Below are positions 1 to 13,440 of a stretch of DNA of 64,000 nucleotides, one piece after another. Position numbers and translations under genes: made by a program. A model generated the notes under the pieces. It saw nothing but the letters and a program-made list of their open reading frames with translations, was not told where the DNA came from and made no database searches. Where the stretch lies: the NCBI GenBank assembly GCA_009760855.2, contig WPIO01000020.1, forward strand, positions 993,001 to 1,057,000, given 5' to 3'. Position 1 is the stretch's first letter. Each line of letters opens with the position of its first letter. The stretch comes from Cristatella mucedo. Lineage: Eukaryota; Bryozoa; Phylactolaemata; Cristatellidae.

Positions 1-382
1 CCTTGACCTTATTGTACCTGTCAGGTAGGTGGCAGGTGTGGTGCAGTCACGTGTCAAGCAGCATCAGGCTTGAACGCCAATGTAAATATATATCATAATG
101 TTGCTTCTGCAATGTTTGTGTGTCGTCAGCATACTGAATGAGTGGTGTAAACCTAGTCGTGCTCCTTTCTTTTTTTTCCCATTGTGCTGAGTGAATGCAC
201 TTCAGTGGACTTCACATACTGTCACTAACGAGCACTATTGGCATGGGAAAATGCCGGCAAGTGGGCTGGCCGCTCACGCGGTGGCAGTGACTGCAGATGG
301 CACAATGCTTCTTTTGCTGTGGCTGAGCTCGAAATAATCCGACCTGTCGTGTATATGCTGATGGCGCCTGTATGATACGCAG
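1..382. other. Left edge, intron of the coiled-coil gene
   Basis: No coding exon is recognisable. The stretch ends in a plausible splice acceptor (cag at 380-382) in front of the coiled-coil exon, so I read it as intron sequence of a gene that begins to the left of the window. Confidence 0.4.
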
Positions 383-453
383 GAGAATGAAAAGTTGATG
401 CATCGGCTGCACGAAGTTAAAGCTCTGGTCCGGCAGTATGCGGAAGAACAGCA
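383..453 (+). CDS. Internal exon of a coiled-coil protein (partial gene)
   Basis: The 71-nt segment lies between an acceptor cag (380-382) and a donor gtaagt (454-459). It reads ENEKLMHRLHEVKALVRQYA and then EEQ, ending in phase 2, and is rich in Glu, Lys, Leu and Gln with a heptad-like spacing. The next exon (896-965) continues it in frame. The pair could come from a taxilin-type coiled-coil protein, because the next exon shares spaced L, Y, aromatic, E and T-L positions with the taxilin family as I remember it. That is a weak resemblance and I give no gene name. The 5' part of the gene is outside the window. Confidence 0.6.
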
Positions 454-895
454 GTAAGTCCATCATGTATCAGCGAGATAGATGCTTGCTTGCTTAGCCC
501 TGCCTGATGCTTGTCCCTGCTCTTTTCGGATCCCTGACTGCTCCGCCGCACCGGCAGCAGGACAAGCTGCAGCCGTTCAGCACCCACCCCCTTTTAGCTG
601 AAGCCTTTGGCTTTCTGACCAGAGATGACTTTTAGTGGTCAGCTCGTGGCCATGACCGCCTTGCATGTTTAGTTCTTGCAGAATGTACTGGTCAGCAGAA
701 CTTGATTGGCATTTTTATTTGGTCGTCGTGTGTGCTGATATCGAACGGTGCATGTATGTGCGCTGAACCCATCAGCAGTTGCGTGTGTGGGCACTCGCCT
801 TTCAAGGCAGCATGCGTGCAGGCCATCTTTTACGTCGTTCGTGCTTCCAGTGCTTCTTAGGCTGTTTGGCTCCGGTTTTCTCTTTACATAACTAG

Positions 896-965
896 GCTCA
901 TAATGAGCAAGCTGGACGAGTACTCGGACAATTATCAGGAAGTGCTCGGTACCCTACTCAGCCAG
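896..965 (+). CDS. Second exon of the coiled-coil protein
   Basis: The acceptor ctag (892-895) follows a pyrimidine-rich run, and the donor gtaggt starts at 966. The first base completes the Gln codon left open by the previous exon, giving QLIMSKLDEYSDNYQEVLGT and then LLSQ, ending in phase 0. An alternative acceptor nine nucleotides downstream would also keep the frame. Reading on past the donor gives an unlikely hydrophobic tail up to a stop at 1124, so the donor is preferred. The following exon was not found. Confidence 0.6.
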
Positions 966-1384
966 GTAGGTGCCTGCTTCCGGGAAGCTGCTCCGCCACT
1001 TGATCTACCCCTTTGTATTCGTGTATTGTATAGATGTGTTGTATCGGTACGGTATTGTAGTTTCTATTGTATAGCTGTATTGGCAGATGCATCTATTTGG
1101 CAGCTACTATCGGTAGGTTGCTAGCTCTGCAGTTGCATTTGTCAAAGTAATGTGCCTACTGTGCTTGCTTACCGGAAAGCAAGCGATCAGTGCTTGGCTG
1201 ATCTCTACAACTTGGAATTGTAGCCAGGGAAGGAGGACCAGATGTGCTTTTGATAACGAGTACCTTAACCACCAGCACAGTGTGCTCCCAAACCGTGCCA
1301 GTGCCATATTTGCTATTTGTGAGCACGGTTTTATTCCTCAGTTCCGCCTCTTTCTGCAAACGTATCGTCTTTGTCTAGGGGAAA

Positions 1385-1535
1385 GGTAAGGTGCTCACTC
1401 AGAGGACCCGGGTCGTGGGTTCGAATCCTGAAGTGGGTTATCCTCTATTGACCATTGCAAATGGTGGTGATAGTCGTGAAGGTTATTGTGCTGCTATATA
1501 GATGAGGCGGTTTAATCTGCTAACTTTCTTTTAGC
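1385..1535 (+). mobile_element. tRNA-derived SINE, family A
   Basis: It contains the B-box-like motif gggttcgaatcc, then a body with 'attgcaaatggtggtgatag' and an end resembling 'gatgaggcggtttaatctgc'. The same order recurs at 11430, 24690, 40700, 41520 and, inverted, at 45690. The head resembles a tRNA gene (A box near 'taaggtgctc'), as expected of a polymerase III SINE. Confidence 0.75.
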
Positions 1536-2149
1536 TTGTTCATTACTACGATCTGTCGACCCACTCAGATATTCGCCTTGTCGTCTTAAGGTGTTGCATC
1601 AAGGTTGTCAGTTTTAAAACTCTACCGACAGCCGGTGGTCAGTTTTTCGTTGGTGTTGTTACCGGCTTCACCCACAGTGATAGTCACAGATAGTTGGAGC
1701 TGTGTACAGAGGAAACCTCAGACATGAGCAGACTTTGGGAGCTTGCCAAGCTGAGACCGGGGTCGGCATTGAGCCTGCTAGCCTCGGGCTCTTAGAGTGG
1801 AGTGCCTCTGGTCTGTAGCAGGACGACCGACAAGTGATACTAGCAGCAACTTTGCATACCATCTTACAGTCACCAAAGAGTGCCGAGCAATAGTCCACGT
1901 TGAAGCACCAAAATGCCACATGCTTTAGGGAAATATCATGCTAGTGTTAGCTTGCCAGGCCTTGCCATAGCTTTCCCACTGTCGGAAATGGTGTCGGCTT
2001 GTTTAGCGATGTGTTGTATTTTTTTGAAGACCAGGGCAGTTGTGTTATTGCAGTAGCTTTTTTGTGTTGCTTGGCAACAGTGAGCTCATCTGCTGTCCGT
2101 GCTGGCGTAGCTTCCTTATTGTTTGGCTTGCCGTTTACGAAGTGGTCAC

Positions 2150-2375
2150 CTAGTGTGTTGATGCGTGCTGACAGTGTACATCCTGCCATTAACCATATTT
2201 GCATGCTGACCCTGTGCATGTCACCTTAAACCATGTTATGCTTGCTGTTCATTGAGCATGCTACCACTAACGATTCGATCATGCTTCTTTTACAGCAAAT
2301 TTAAAGTGCCTAGAAAGAAATTGAGCTCTCTGGGGGCGCTATAGCTAATGTATCATTATCATTATTGTTATTTTT
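2150..2375 (+). mobile_element. LINE family 1, 3' end fragment
   Basis: It ends with the recurring 3' block 'gcctagaaagaaattgagct', then ctctgggggcgctat and an ATT-rich tail. The upstream part ('cctgtgcatgtcacc', 'gagcatgctaccactaac') matches the copies at 13560 and 22335. It is non-coding and 5'-truncated. Confidence 0.75.
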
Positions 2376-3904
2376 ACTATGTGTGTGCATCATAGGCTGT
2401 GGTAGTGTGCATTCCTTCAACGGTAAGCTATTGCCTTAGTAGGCTGTCGGTTGACTCTTAGTTTGATCAATCGGATGAAGGGTAACTATAACAGCAGTTT
2501 TCTTGTATGATGTGCAGACTTTTAGCTGCCCTAAGTCACGTGTGTTTGAAAGCTGCTCGTTTGAAGAAGTTGAACGTTGTACTGCAAGGTGCACACGTGC
2601 ACTACGCGATCACGTTGTGTTGTAGGTTTGGTTTTTACATCAGGCAAAAATCTTTATTGTCTGCTGAAAGCAGGAAGAATACCGCAAATGTTCTTGCTGC
2701 TAGAATAAATGAAGCCGTTAAATCAGCTACTCTTTACTATGAGTACCGTGGATGCCGGCTGTAACAAATTTGCTCTGACAGAAAAAGCTTTCGTCATACC
2801 CGGATTATTTCTAACAGGAGTTCCCTAAGAAAAAAATGCTGCCTGAAAGCAAGCAGTCATTAAGCAGTAACTAGTCTACTATTGTAATAGTGCAGCTAAT
2901 TGCGGCTTTATAGCAGTATCATGCATAACTCACGGCACACTCCGATATATGCATAAGTAGTTTTTCTGTTGTGGACAAAGTACACGTGTTCCTCTATTAT
3001 ATCCTAATTGCTTATGCCTCAAAAGTATAAAAACGCCATTATTTCTACAGAATTTGCTGTTGTGGCAAGGACTGTGACACAGCTGAAATTTATCCGTTTT
3101 TGATGAGAAAGTGGACGAATTTAGTTCACGTTTATTCAGGGGGAAAACGAATAGCATGATACCGTGTCTTAACGACTGTGTCTGGTGATCAGGAATAAAG
3201 GTAGAGACATCAAATACTAAACTGTTTTCCGGGCTTTTGATACATGCTGTCTATAATGTTGTGGGAAATAGGTGACTTTCAAATGTATCCCTGCCCTGCT
3301 CACAAGAGTCAAGTTTTTGCAGGATAATGGACTTTTACTACTTGAGGCATAAGTAATTGAGAAAAAACACAACCGAGATACAATGGTACAACACAAATGC
3401 TTACATTGTGAGCTCTTTGGTGTGTATGTACATGCCTATTATAGGTTTTCCATTGTCGTCTCTAGTATTTCCAGAGCTTCCAGCTGCCCAGCGCTTCACT
3501 CCCACAGTCACTGCAGTGAATCACCCTACTCCCTCAAGCACTGCAGGGAATCACTCTTAGTGAATTTTGTAGATCGCTATTTGATTCAGGCTCCAGAAAC
3601 TGTCCCTTTCTCGTACTGGGCGATCAGCAAGATTGATAAGATTAAAGTCCATCCCCGAGGTAGTATTCCCCTGGTCTGCTTCCCTCCTGTTCTTTCCATG
3701 TTCACGTTTGCATTTGCTTTGCATCCATGTTCATATTTAAGCCTGTCAACTCTTCTCGACGTTCATCTCCATGTCTAAGGAGATTAGTAGCCGTGTAGGC
3801 TCCAGACCTACTTTTCTCCTGCTGAGATGCATTGATTTGCTACTTCTCTGCATAACTAACTATAAATGTATCCTTAGACTCAGGTCTTGTCTGTGTGTCC
3901 TTCA

Positions 3905-4735
3905 AAGTGGGAATTTTTTTTATATCGCGCTATGAGAACCAAATCTCTATTCGGGTGCTTTGCAACTCACTGCAAGAGAATGGTTAGTGGGCCAATGATT
4001 AGTAGGACCCCTGCCTGGTTAGTGCCATGCTTGGAATCATGCTTGGGTAAGCGTGCAAAACTCTCATTAAAAAAGACGTGTTCACTGGGGTTCAGCAAAA
4101 GCTGAGCAGAACTGATGCTTCTTAAGCTGCAGCTTGGACGGTGCAGTATTAATGCAGGTAATGATAGAAGCCCGAAGTGAATTCCAAACATTCGATGCAT
4201 GCAAAGTGATGGCCCAATTACCAAAGGGATTTGGCTTAGTGGGAGGAACGGCGGGTAGTATAAGAGCACACTAGAAGAACAAGATCAGATATGTAGGCTG
4301 GTGCTAGTGAGCGAAGGGTTTTTTGGCCAGAAGGGGGATCTTTAAGTCGACTTTATGCTTGAAGAGAGGCAGCAAAGCTCAGACAGCACGTCATTGACGA
4401 CAGAGCAAACAAGCTGTTTAGTTTTGCACCAGTTGCAGAGGATGAAGCGCACAGGCTTGGAGTCTTGAGATGATGTGGATTGCAGTAATGTAGACGTGAT
4501 GTCACAAATGCATGAACCAGTTTGGCTGTCGTAGTTTTTCCAAAGCAGCCCCTGATTGTGGCAATGTTCCTCTGCTGAAGGTTGGTTGACGTCACATTGG
4601 ATACAATGTGCTCATCCAATAACAAGTTGTTTTGGAACAGCACGTCTGGATTACAGGCAGACGTCAAGGGAGTGGTGCTAGACTAATCTTGAGGTTGAGG
4701 TCTTCCAACTACTTAAGGGTGACCCTGGGCTGGCC
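3905..4735 (-). mobile_element. LINE fragment, degraded reverse-transcriptase C-terminal part
   Basis: The minus strand at 4353-4667 reads VLFQNNLLLDEH, NLQQRNIATIRG and LVHAFVTSRLHYCN. These resemble the segment after the catalytic motifs of CR1/L2-type reverse transcriptases ('LGV.FDS.L....H', 'LVHAFVTSRLDYCN'). Stops and frame changes break it. The low-coordinate end (3920-3960) has the reverse complement of the family 3' block. Confidence 0.7.
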
Positions 4736-4904
4736 AGTAACTATTAGGTTGGTTTACGGTTCCCTATTGCCATTCCTGTCAAATATGCCGAAATCGAGTA
4801 ATAGCAGACCGGCTAAAAAGGTTCTAGTCAGGTTTTAGTGCTAATTTATATCCGGAGTCAGTCCCGTTGAGATTGTTTGTAGACCTTCTCAGAAGTGCTG
4901 TCTG

Positions 4905-4992
4905 AATAGATAGAGCCTCTCAGCTAGTTCTGCCTATTCTCTTGGCAGCATTTGACACCATTGATAACCAAGTCTTTCTCGAGTGCCTTATC

Positions 4993-5058
<66 letters not shown>

Positions 5059-6205
5059 TGGATATTACTGGCACTGCACTGCAATAGTATAGGTGCTATC
5101 TCAGTGGGAGATTTCAGAGCATAGATATCAACATGCAATGTTCATCCGGCGAGCCTTATATGTCTAGTGTACCCCATGGATCTGTCCTTGGTCCACCTCT
5201 TTTCACAAGTTATCGTCTCTCTTTTGCTTTTGTAATCGCCTAGCACACTCTAGGCTTTCATTTTTATCCAGATGACACACAGTTGTCCCTATGCTTTGAT
5301 GCCTCCTTATCTTCAAGTGCGGCAAGCTCCATTAACTTCCTTGCAGCATTTATTTCCGACATTTGTAGTGGTATGGCATCGAGCTTTCTCAAAATTAGTG
5401 ATGCTAAAACCAGCTTTCTAGTTATGGGTAAGCTTAGCATTACTCAGAAATTTTGAAACCTGACCCTAAAAATGGCTCGGCCAGCACATCTCCTGTAACG
5501 TCTGCACGAGTCATGGGTTTTTCATTTCCCTAGTGATCGTTCACTAGTTAACCACATCAGCTTCACAGCCAAGTCTACCCACGTTCAACTACATACCTTT
5601 GCTCAAATGTGGGCCTGCTTAGAGAAGTATACCACAGCCAAGCTGGTGCATGCATTTTTGACATCCCGAGTCTTCTACTACTCGCTTATACTTGCTTGCC
5701 TGTGCAGTTAGATGCTTTCAGGTGTTGCACAACTCGGCAGCTAGGCTTGTCTGTCGCAGACGTTACAGTTGCCACATTACCCCACTTCTCACTAACCGAC
5801 CTGCACTGGCTTCCAATCAAGCAGCGAATCGACTTTAAGGTTCAGTTGCTCGCTCATTTTTAGGTCCCCGTCGGCAATACTTCTATCTCAGGCTTCAGGT
5901 CATGCCACCTTCTCTTCTGACTCAAGTCATTTAACTGTGCATCAAAACTTTTAGAGACCTTTCTTTCAGTTCGCATGCCACCAAAGCCTGTAACTCACTG
6001 CCAATTGACGTCACGGCATCCACTGACTTGACATTTTATAAAGATGCTAAAACCCGCCATTCCTGACAACTTTTGCTCAGTCCTTAGTTATTGTCTATTC
6101 TGTGCTTATTCATATTAAGACTGTACCTTGCCTCTAACTAATTCCCGGTATGCCTCTTTCCAGCACATTGGAAGTGGCTAGAAAGAGATTTAGCAGTCTT
6201 TTGGC
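4905..6205 (+). mobile_element. LINE fragment, plus strand, interrupted by (CT)n
   Basis: It begins in the reverse-transcriptase region: 'AAFDTIDNQVFLECL' (4945-4990) corresponds to motif A. It continues with a GSVLGP-like stretch near 5165 and a degraded Y-x-DDTQL region near 5265-5285, then thumb and C-terminal remnants ('LPHFSLTDLHWLPIKQRID' near 5775-5835), and ends with the family 3' block near 6165-6205. Many stops and frameshifts make it dead. A CT microsatellite has expanded inside the motif A region. Confidence 0.75.
4996..5055. repeat. (CT)n microsatellite
   Basis: About 30 uninterrupted CT units lie inside a LINE reverse-transcriptase remnant. Both flanks still read as the same LINE. 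Confidence 0.95.
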
Positions 6206-6636
6206 ATACCACATGAATCCCTGAAGCTAAACCTGGTCTCGGCTACATGATAATGGGCTCAGTGAAGTCAAGCTGTCGTCAATAGAGGATCGCTAGCTCC
6301 CTTGTGATGCATGTCGTCACCAAGATTTTGTTTGCGAGAACCGTTCCATCAGTCGATGATGGCCTTATAGTTTTTGTTCTGTCACCTCATGCACCGTGCA
6401 TGGAGCCTAAATGACACTCGGGTGCATCGTTTAGACATATTATGCCTTCTTCTGTCAGTCCGTCAGTTGTTACTTGGCATTGCTGCAATGTTTTTTTAGG
6501 AAGATCTAACTCGTTCTTTGTGTGTGCTTCTGCCAATCGCTACTTGCAAAGTAGGCAGGTTGTTTGCTTTGAACAGCTGCATTGCAGATTTTGAACTCAG
6601 CACGCTATCACCTGATCAGTAGACACACCCAGAGTA
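6206..6636. other. No feature recognised
   Basis: Unique-looking sequence between the LINE end and the GT repeat. I see no exon, tRNA or repeat structure here. Confidence 0.3.
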
Positions 6637-8500
<1,864 letters not shown>

Positions 8501-8507
8501 GTTTGTA

Positions 8508-8641
8508 GGAGGAAACGTCGCATGCTGGAATCGTTGTTGCTCGTCCTGCTGACGCTGTAGCGGCACCGGCATCTGCAGTCCGCCGAGGAATGACCAAGAA
8601 GGCTGGCAGAATAGCAAAGCATCAGAAGACTGTTGCAACCT
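8508..8641 (+). other. Weak candidate terminal exon, strand uncertain
   Basis: After tag at 8505-8507, which could be an acceptor, the plus strand stays open to a TAG at 8639-8641. It ends with GMTKKAGRIAKHQKTVAT, a basic, exon-like tail. The minus strand is also open across 8282-8638 with Gln- and Ala-rich residues. The region is richer in GC than its surroundings. It could be the 3' end of the coiled-coil gene, an exon of an unseen minus-strand gene, or chance. Confidence 0.2.
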
Positions 8642-9173
8642 AGCGTCGAGTCGGCAAATCGGCTACTGTATCTACTCTCTGCTGTGACCTCACATTGACC
8701 TCAGCTGTGGGTTAGAGCTCTCTGCTGGTCAGCTAATCACCTGTACGGCAGACTCACGAGATCTCTTGTACATTACTTGCTTAGCATTTCGAGATACTTA
8801 ATATTTACGTGTTCGCTCATTGCCTGCTATTAGCAATCGTTGTATTTGTTATTTGTTCTTACGTTTGTCTGCGCTGGACCTGTTGCAGCCAGTCACAACC
8901 GGCTGGTGCTATGTAGTGTGAAGCATGTTCACCATGCTGCCGCGATGCTCACGGCAGCCGTGCTTGTTGTCACGGTTGCTAGCTTGAAGCTGTTTGCTCT
9001 TCGGGGGGTGGGTGGGAGATTGGTGCATAGCCTAGCGGCTGGACCAGGCCTGAATCCGAAACCTAGCACCGCTGGCAAAGAATTCTCATCTGTGGCCCTC
9101 AGCACTGCCAAGGTGTAGTCGTGGACAGAGTGTCAGCAGTGCGGCACGTTGTTGCGCGGCAAATAAACGCCAC

Positions 9174-9231
9174 GTGCCGAGCCGATGTAGCCAGCCGATA
9201 AAGTGCCAAGCCGATGTAGCCAGCGGCTCTT
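9174..9231. repeat. 29-bp tandem duplication, two copies
   Basis: Two adjacent units sharing 'gccgatgtagccagc' start at 9174 and 9203 and differ at a few bases. Confidence 0.85.
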
Positions 9232-9719
9232 CGAGCCACTCGCATACGGTGCATTTGCAGGAGCAAGGAGACACTGCAGTCACTCTGCAGTCCTTGGGAA
9301 TGGCTACGAAAATTTCTTACTAGTTTGTTCGACATTCACATCCACTTGAGCGAGGTATGCTTTGCTCTCTTGCGAAAATCTGTAGGAAACCTCACAGGCG
9401 CTAGCGTTGGAGACGTTCGAGTTCTCATTGGAGGCTAGAGACAACGTAAGCTGATAGGATGAGAAGATACACTCTTTAGCTCGGCTCGTATCTCCCAAGT
9501 TTGCTGTATGTTTTGCTCCTGTGTCCCTCCTCTATATAACATATCTCTTTTGTGATGACTGCCTAGCTGAATAGCTTAGTAATTGCCTCGAGTCACCTCA
9601 TTCACTAGCAGCATAAGTTCAAACGACCATTAGCCTCGACTCAACCCATTCGTTGATAGCTTAAGTTCAAACGACTGAATTTTAGCATTAAATACTGTAA
9701 TATCAGTCAACCCTTCACG

Positions 9720-9985
9720 TGTAGTTCCGCCTCCGCTGCTGCTGCTTTCTGGCTCCTTTGTACGAGAGCTATCCCTGCCTGCGTCCTGTTGGAACCCGTC
9801 GTTTCGGGACAGTGGCAGCACCAGGCACCTGAAAATGCTCGCTTTCGACGGCAAGCTCATCATCAGCGAGATGTGCACCTCATCGTCAGACGTCTGCGCA
9901 TACTGGCTCGGCATTTGTATTGAAAGAAGCCTGGCAAGCAATACTGTAGGCATGTTTGTACACGTGGCCACCCAGCCACTTTATG
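9720..9985. other. Exon-like segment open on both strands
   Basis: Both strands are open for more than 80 codons with codon use like the real exons in this window. The plus strand reads HLKMLAFDGKLIISEMCTSS in its middle. The minus strand reads QYAQTSDDEVHISLMMSLPS and later RTKEPESSSSGGG. Possible acceptors exist on both strands, but there is no convincing donor pair. No domain is recognised and the strand is undecided. It may be an exon of a gene not otherwise visible. Confidence 0.25.
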
Positions 9986-10009
9986 TCTGCACGTCGTGTG
10001 TTCAGCCCT

Positions 10010-10165
10010 AGACAGGAAGGAGTTTAGATGTGCATACTTCACGACTCAGGTCGCGAGTTTGACTTTTGCAGCAGGTAATCCCTTACAGGTTTATTTCTAC
10101 ATGGAAGCTAGGTGATGATAGTCTTGGAGCTTATTGGCTGCTACACAAATGAGGCTTCAGGTATT
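10010..10165 (+). mobile_element. Degraded SINE, family A
   Basis: A worn B-box region ('caggtcgcgagtttgac'), 'gcagcaggtaatccctta', a 'ggtgatgatagtc' body and 'ctgctacacaaatgaggct' follow the order of the better SINE copies at 11430 and 40700. Confidence 0.5.
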
Positions 10166-11425
10166 ACGATATAAATATAATGTATATACGGTGTATAGAG
10201 TATATGCAGTCACGTACACTCAGCTGCAAAAATCTTTCCAGTGTGGCTGCTATGGCTGTAGGTTTTTCGGGTAGTTGATTGTACACGATAGTAGTATTCA
10301 ATACCTGGCATATTAAAGTCATGCACAGCATGAGAAAATAAGTATGGACAGCCCAAAAGCAAACATAGTATTGGTACCTATGGGTTAAGTGTGAAGTCGT
10401 CCCATCACAATTCCCTGGCCAGGCATAGAGGCCACCAGCGAGTGTTATCTCTTCTCTTCCGCCGTTGTGCATTCCACAGAGCCTGAATTCTACTGACAAG
10501 TCGGTTTCTGATGTACGTCGAATACCGGGCGAAGCTTGTCAATATTAAGAGCGACTGGCCAAATTATGCTAAGACAAACAAGTTGAGCTCGTGGAAGTTA
10601 CATTTGGCAGCCACGATAACGACCCTAAGCACACTTAAAAGCTAGCAAAAGTACTTTTTTGACGAATGCCTCATCGAATCAACCGACTTTTCCCAGCACC
10701 GTCAACAAACAGCTCGAAAAGCGCTTGTCGCACAGAAATCGACCAGGCCACAGCACCGGTTTGCTGCTGCTGTTTATCGACTGCAGCGCCCTAGCGGTGG
10801 ATTTCGGTAGCTGTGGTTGATTGCAGCGGATAGCGTGACAGCGCGACATCTTGAGGGTACACTTGAACGATTTCGTAGTGCGATATGCAATCCAAGTTGG
10901 ACCTTCGCGAAGCCCATCTCTGGTGGATTTGGGGTGGACTCAAGTAGATTGCGGTTGAGGCCTGCGTATTTGCAGCCTTTTCGGCGGGTATATCATAACG
11001 ACCGTGCACTTGTATATTCACTCGAAATTCGGTCTTCGTGCCGTTGATCTTAAGTCAATTTTGGCTTCTTATTAGATTGGTTTGTTTTTATTCGAGGCCT
11101 CACTGTCGTACAGTATGACTCATGTGTAGCGATTGGGTTGATGGGGCTGTACCTCCTCCGCCAAGCTGGAGTACCGGGTCCCACAATCGCGTACGAACCT
11201 TCGAGTAGCACGGTCGAACATCTCAGCAAGTATAGCGCGTGTAACAATCTCAGCAGCGGAGCTAGGGGGCTCTTCCTACACGTACCGTGCATTTCACAAA
11301 AAAAACATTGTCCATCGCCTCAGAGCGTGGATATATACGGAGCGTGAGGACACGCTTACTCAACAGCTCTGTAAGGAACGGCTGCCGAATTACCCCACCC
11401 GTGGAGCACTCTCGTCATACCCCTG
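10166..11425. other. No gene recognised
   Basis: Only short open frames without supporting signals are present. The part around 10680-11040 is richer in CpG, but no exon is supported. Confidence 0.3.
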
Positions 11426-11429
11426 GGTC

Positions 11430-11580
11430 CTAGCCCAGGAGGTATGGTGCTCGCTCTTCACAATCCAGGTCGTTGGTTCGAGTCCTGTAGTGGGCGATCC
11501 TGTATTGCCCACTGCAAGCGGTGGCGATAGCCATTAAGGCTTTTCAATATGAGGCTGTTAAATCAGCTAAGATTTTTAGA
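11430..11580 (+). mobile_element. tRNA-derived SINE, family A (well preserved)
   Basis: An A-box-like head 'agcccaggaggtatggtgct' and a B box ggttcgagtcc, correctly spaced for an internal polymerase III promoter, precede the body 'gtagtgggcgatcctgtatt', 'gcaagcggtggcgatagcc' and 'gaggctgttaaatcagct'. This is one of the best copies in the window. Confidence 0.8.
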
Positions 11581-11639
11581 CAACCGCATGAGATACACAT
11601 TCGTCTCTGCCTACTTTCAGCCACATAACATTCCAAAAG

Positions 11640-12540
11640 AAATCAGGTTTGTTTAGACAGGGATACCAAATCCAAGCTGTTCCGCCTGTTTGTGATATCC
11701 TCCTCGACTTTTGTAACTCAGCACTCGCAGGTCTAGTGTTTACAGCTGGTGCAAAACTCGCAGCCGCCGGCTCGTTTGCCACGAACGTTGCAGTTGCCAC
11801 ATTACACCACTTCTCACCGACCAGCGAAGGGTCGCCATCAATCATCATACTGACCAGGTTCTGTCACTCCCTTTGAGGCTCTCACACAAATTCTCCTGCT
11901 TCGGGCCAACCTACCCATCCTGCAAACCTGGCCAGGAAATGCTTCCTGGACTGGCTAGGCATCGTACAGCCAGCTCTTCTGGTGCAATCTGTCGTAAACG
12001 TTGTGCCGCGTCGCACCACCACTCACTAATATGCACCGGATGTCTATCAAGCAGCGTATCGATTACAAGATCATGTGACTCAACAAAAAGACCCGCCAGT
12101 CTCGTGCTTAGGTCCACTTGTCGGAATTAGTTTCACTTCAGGCTCTCTGTCACGCAGCCCGCTATACTAACTCTGGTCGAGTAGGTGTGCCCTTAACCAA
12201 CTTGAAATCCCTCGGAAATCGTACCTTCAGCAACAATGCTCCCAAGTTCGGAACTCCTAATTCATGATTTGAACACCCGATTTGACGACATTCAAAAACA
12301 AGCTGAAAATCTGCCTATCCATACAGCCTTTGCTCTGCCCGAATGAGTTGTCCTTTTATGTGGATGTGCGTTATGGACGGCACGCCGTGACTAAGGGCAA
12401 CAGCGACACATTTTTATATAGCGACACAGTGGACCTGTATTGTTTCGTGTGTGCTTTGCATAGCTGTGCATGGTTGAGTGAGTGTTATTAACTAGGGCGG
12501 TTCTACCAACCAGCGGCCGTGAGTCTTTGTGTTCTCGCTT
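11640..12540 (+). mobile_element. LINE fragment, 3' half
   Basis: Broken reading frames include FCNSALAGL-like residues near 11710-11740 and an 'H.FSPT' segment, matching the region after the reverse-transcriptase core in the 23-24.6 kb copy. Near 12280 'TTFKNKLKICL' matches the common LINE C-terminal pattern (TFK..LK..L). The sequence 12495-12540 ('ggttctaccaaccagcgg') recurs at 29060 ('ggttctactaaccggtgg'). Confidence 0.65.
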
Positions 12541-13310
12541 TGTAATGTAATGTAATGTATCTCCGTCAGTAACTCCACAAAGTCATAAAGACCATGTGGG
12601 CGTTACGCAGGAGAGTTTTGTATAGCGCACTCACAGCCTAAGCGGCTTTCGGTACGCATTCGGTAGCCAACAGACTTCGTCTCACGCAACAAAGAGAAAG
12701 TGGGAAGCATAGCAGAGTCAGGAGAGCAGTTGAGGTAGTGAGTAGCATAGAAGTACCAGTTCAGGACCGCTGAAAAAGATGTGCCATAGTCGGCAGTTGG
12801 AGAGTAGATGTAGTTGCGTAAGAATTGTGGAAGCGAGTTCCACAGTCTAGGACCTGCAGAGCTAAAGCTTCTGTCGCCAACTGTCTTTAAGCGGAGGAAT
12901 GGGACAGCTAATTTATTGTCCACACAGGACCTGAGGGCGCGAACAGGCTGAAACTGATGCAGCAGTTCAGCTAAGTATGAAGGAGCCAAGCCGTGGCGGG
13001 CCTTGTGGGTCAGCGTTAGAACTTTGCTCCGTATCCTTTGCTCAACCGGCAACCATCCTAGCTCTTCCAGCAAAGGTGACACGTGCTCAAACCGCTGGGA
13101 CTTGAAGACCAGCCTTGCAGCCATATTCATAGTCCGCTGTAGTGGCATAATAGCTTTCTTTGGTAGCCCTTGTGTGTGCTCTTCTTCGTACGTTTCGTAG
13201 CATGATAATTGTGTGCTTTTGCACGGTTGCCTAAGTAGGCATGATGCCTTGCTTTTATTAGCTAGCACTGCTTGGCTTTCAGCGAGTTGCAAAGCACACA
13301 TAAAAGAGTA
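12541..13310 (-). mobile_element. LINE family 2, 3' end with ORF2 C-terminal region
   Basis: The minus-strand open frame 12603-13301 contains LLEELGWLPVEQRIRSKVLT, HGLAPSYLAELL and KTVGDRSFSSAGPRLWNSLP, a signature of the C-terminal part of many CR1/Jockey-type LINE proteins. The 3' terminus at 12541-12560 is a short run of repeated TAATG (plus strand), a tail distinct from the ATT-rich tail of family 1. The copy is 5'-truncated and lacks the catalytic RT motifs. Related pieces lie at 42070, 46430, 55560 and 58035. Confidence 0.85.
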
Positions 13311-13440
13311 TTATCGTTATAAAGTCATCTAAGTGTTCCTCCGAGCCACCTCAAATCCTCCACCGAGTCCCTGCCTTTAGTACCTGTGCTGAAAAAATTC
13401 GGAACTCACACCCGACTGATGTCACGAATTCCCCTACCTG

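Larger units (their letters stand above)
966..3900. other. No further gene recognised; intron or intergenic DNA
   Basis: Apart from one SINE (1385-1535) and a LINE 3' end (2150-2375) I see nothing definable. Short open frames on both strands lack paired splice signals, codon bias or recognisable motifs. The coiled-coil gene probably continues somewhere to the right, but no exon with similar composition stands out. Confidence 0.4.

Noticed and set aside
1350-1386. A third coiled-coil exon ending at gtaagg (1387)
   Set aside because: The frame after the preceding exon gives FRLFLQTYRLCLGE, unlike a coiled coil, and the donor is part of the SINE head.
12003-12130. Possible tRNA genes at ggttcgag-type motifs
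   Set aside because: No complete cloverleaf could be drawn at any of these sites; the motifs belong to SINE B boxes elsewhere and are worn.
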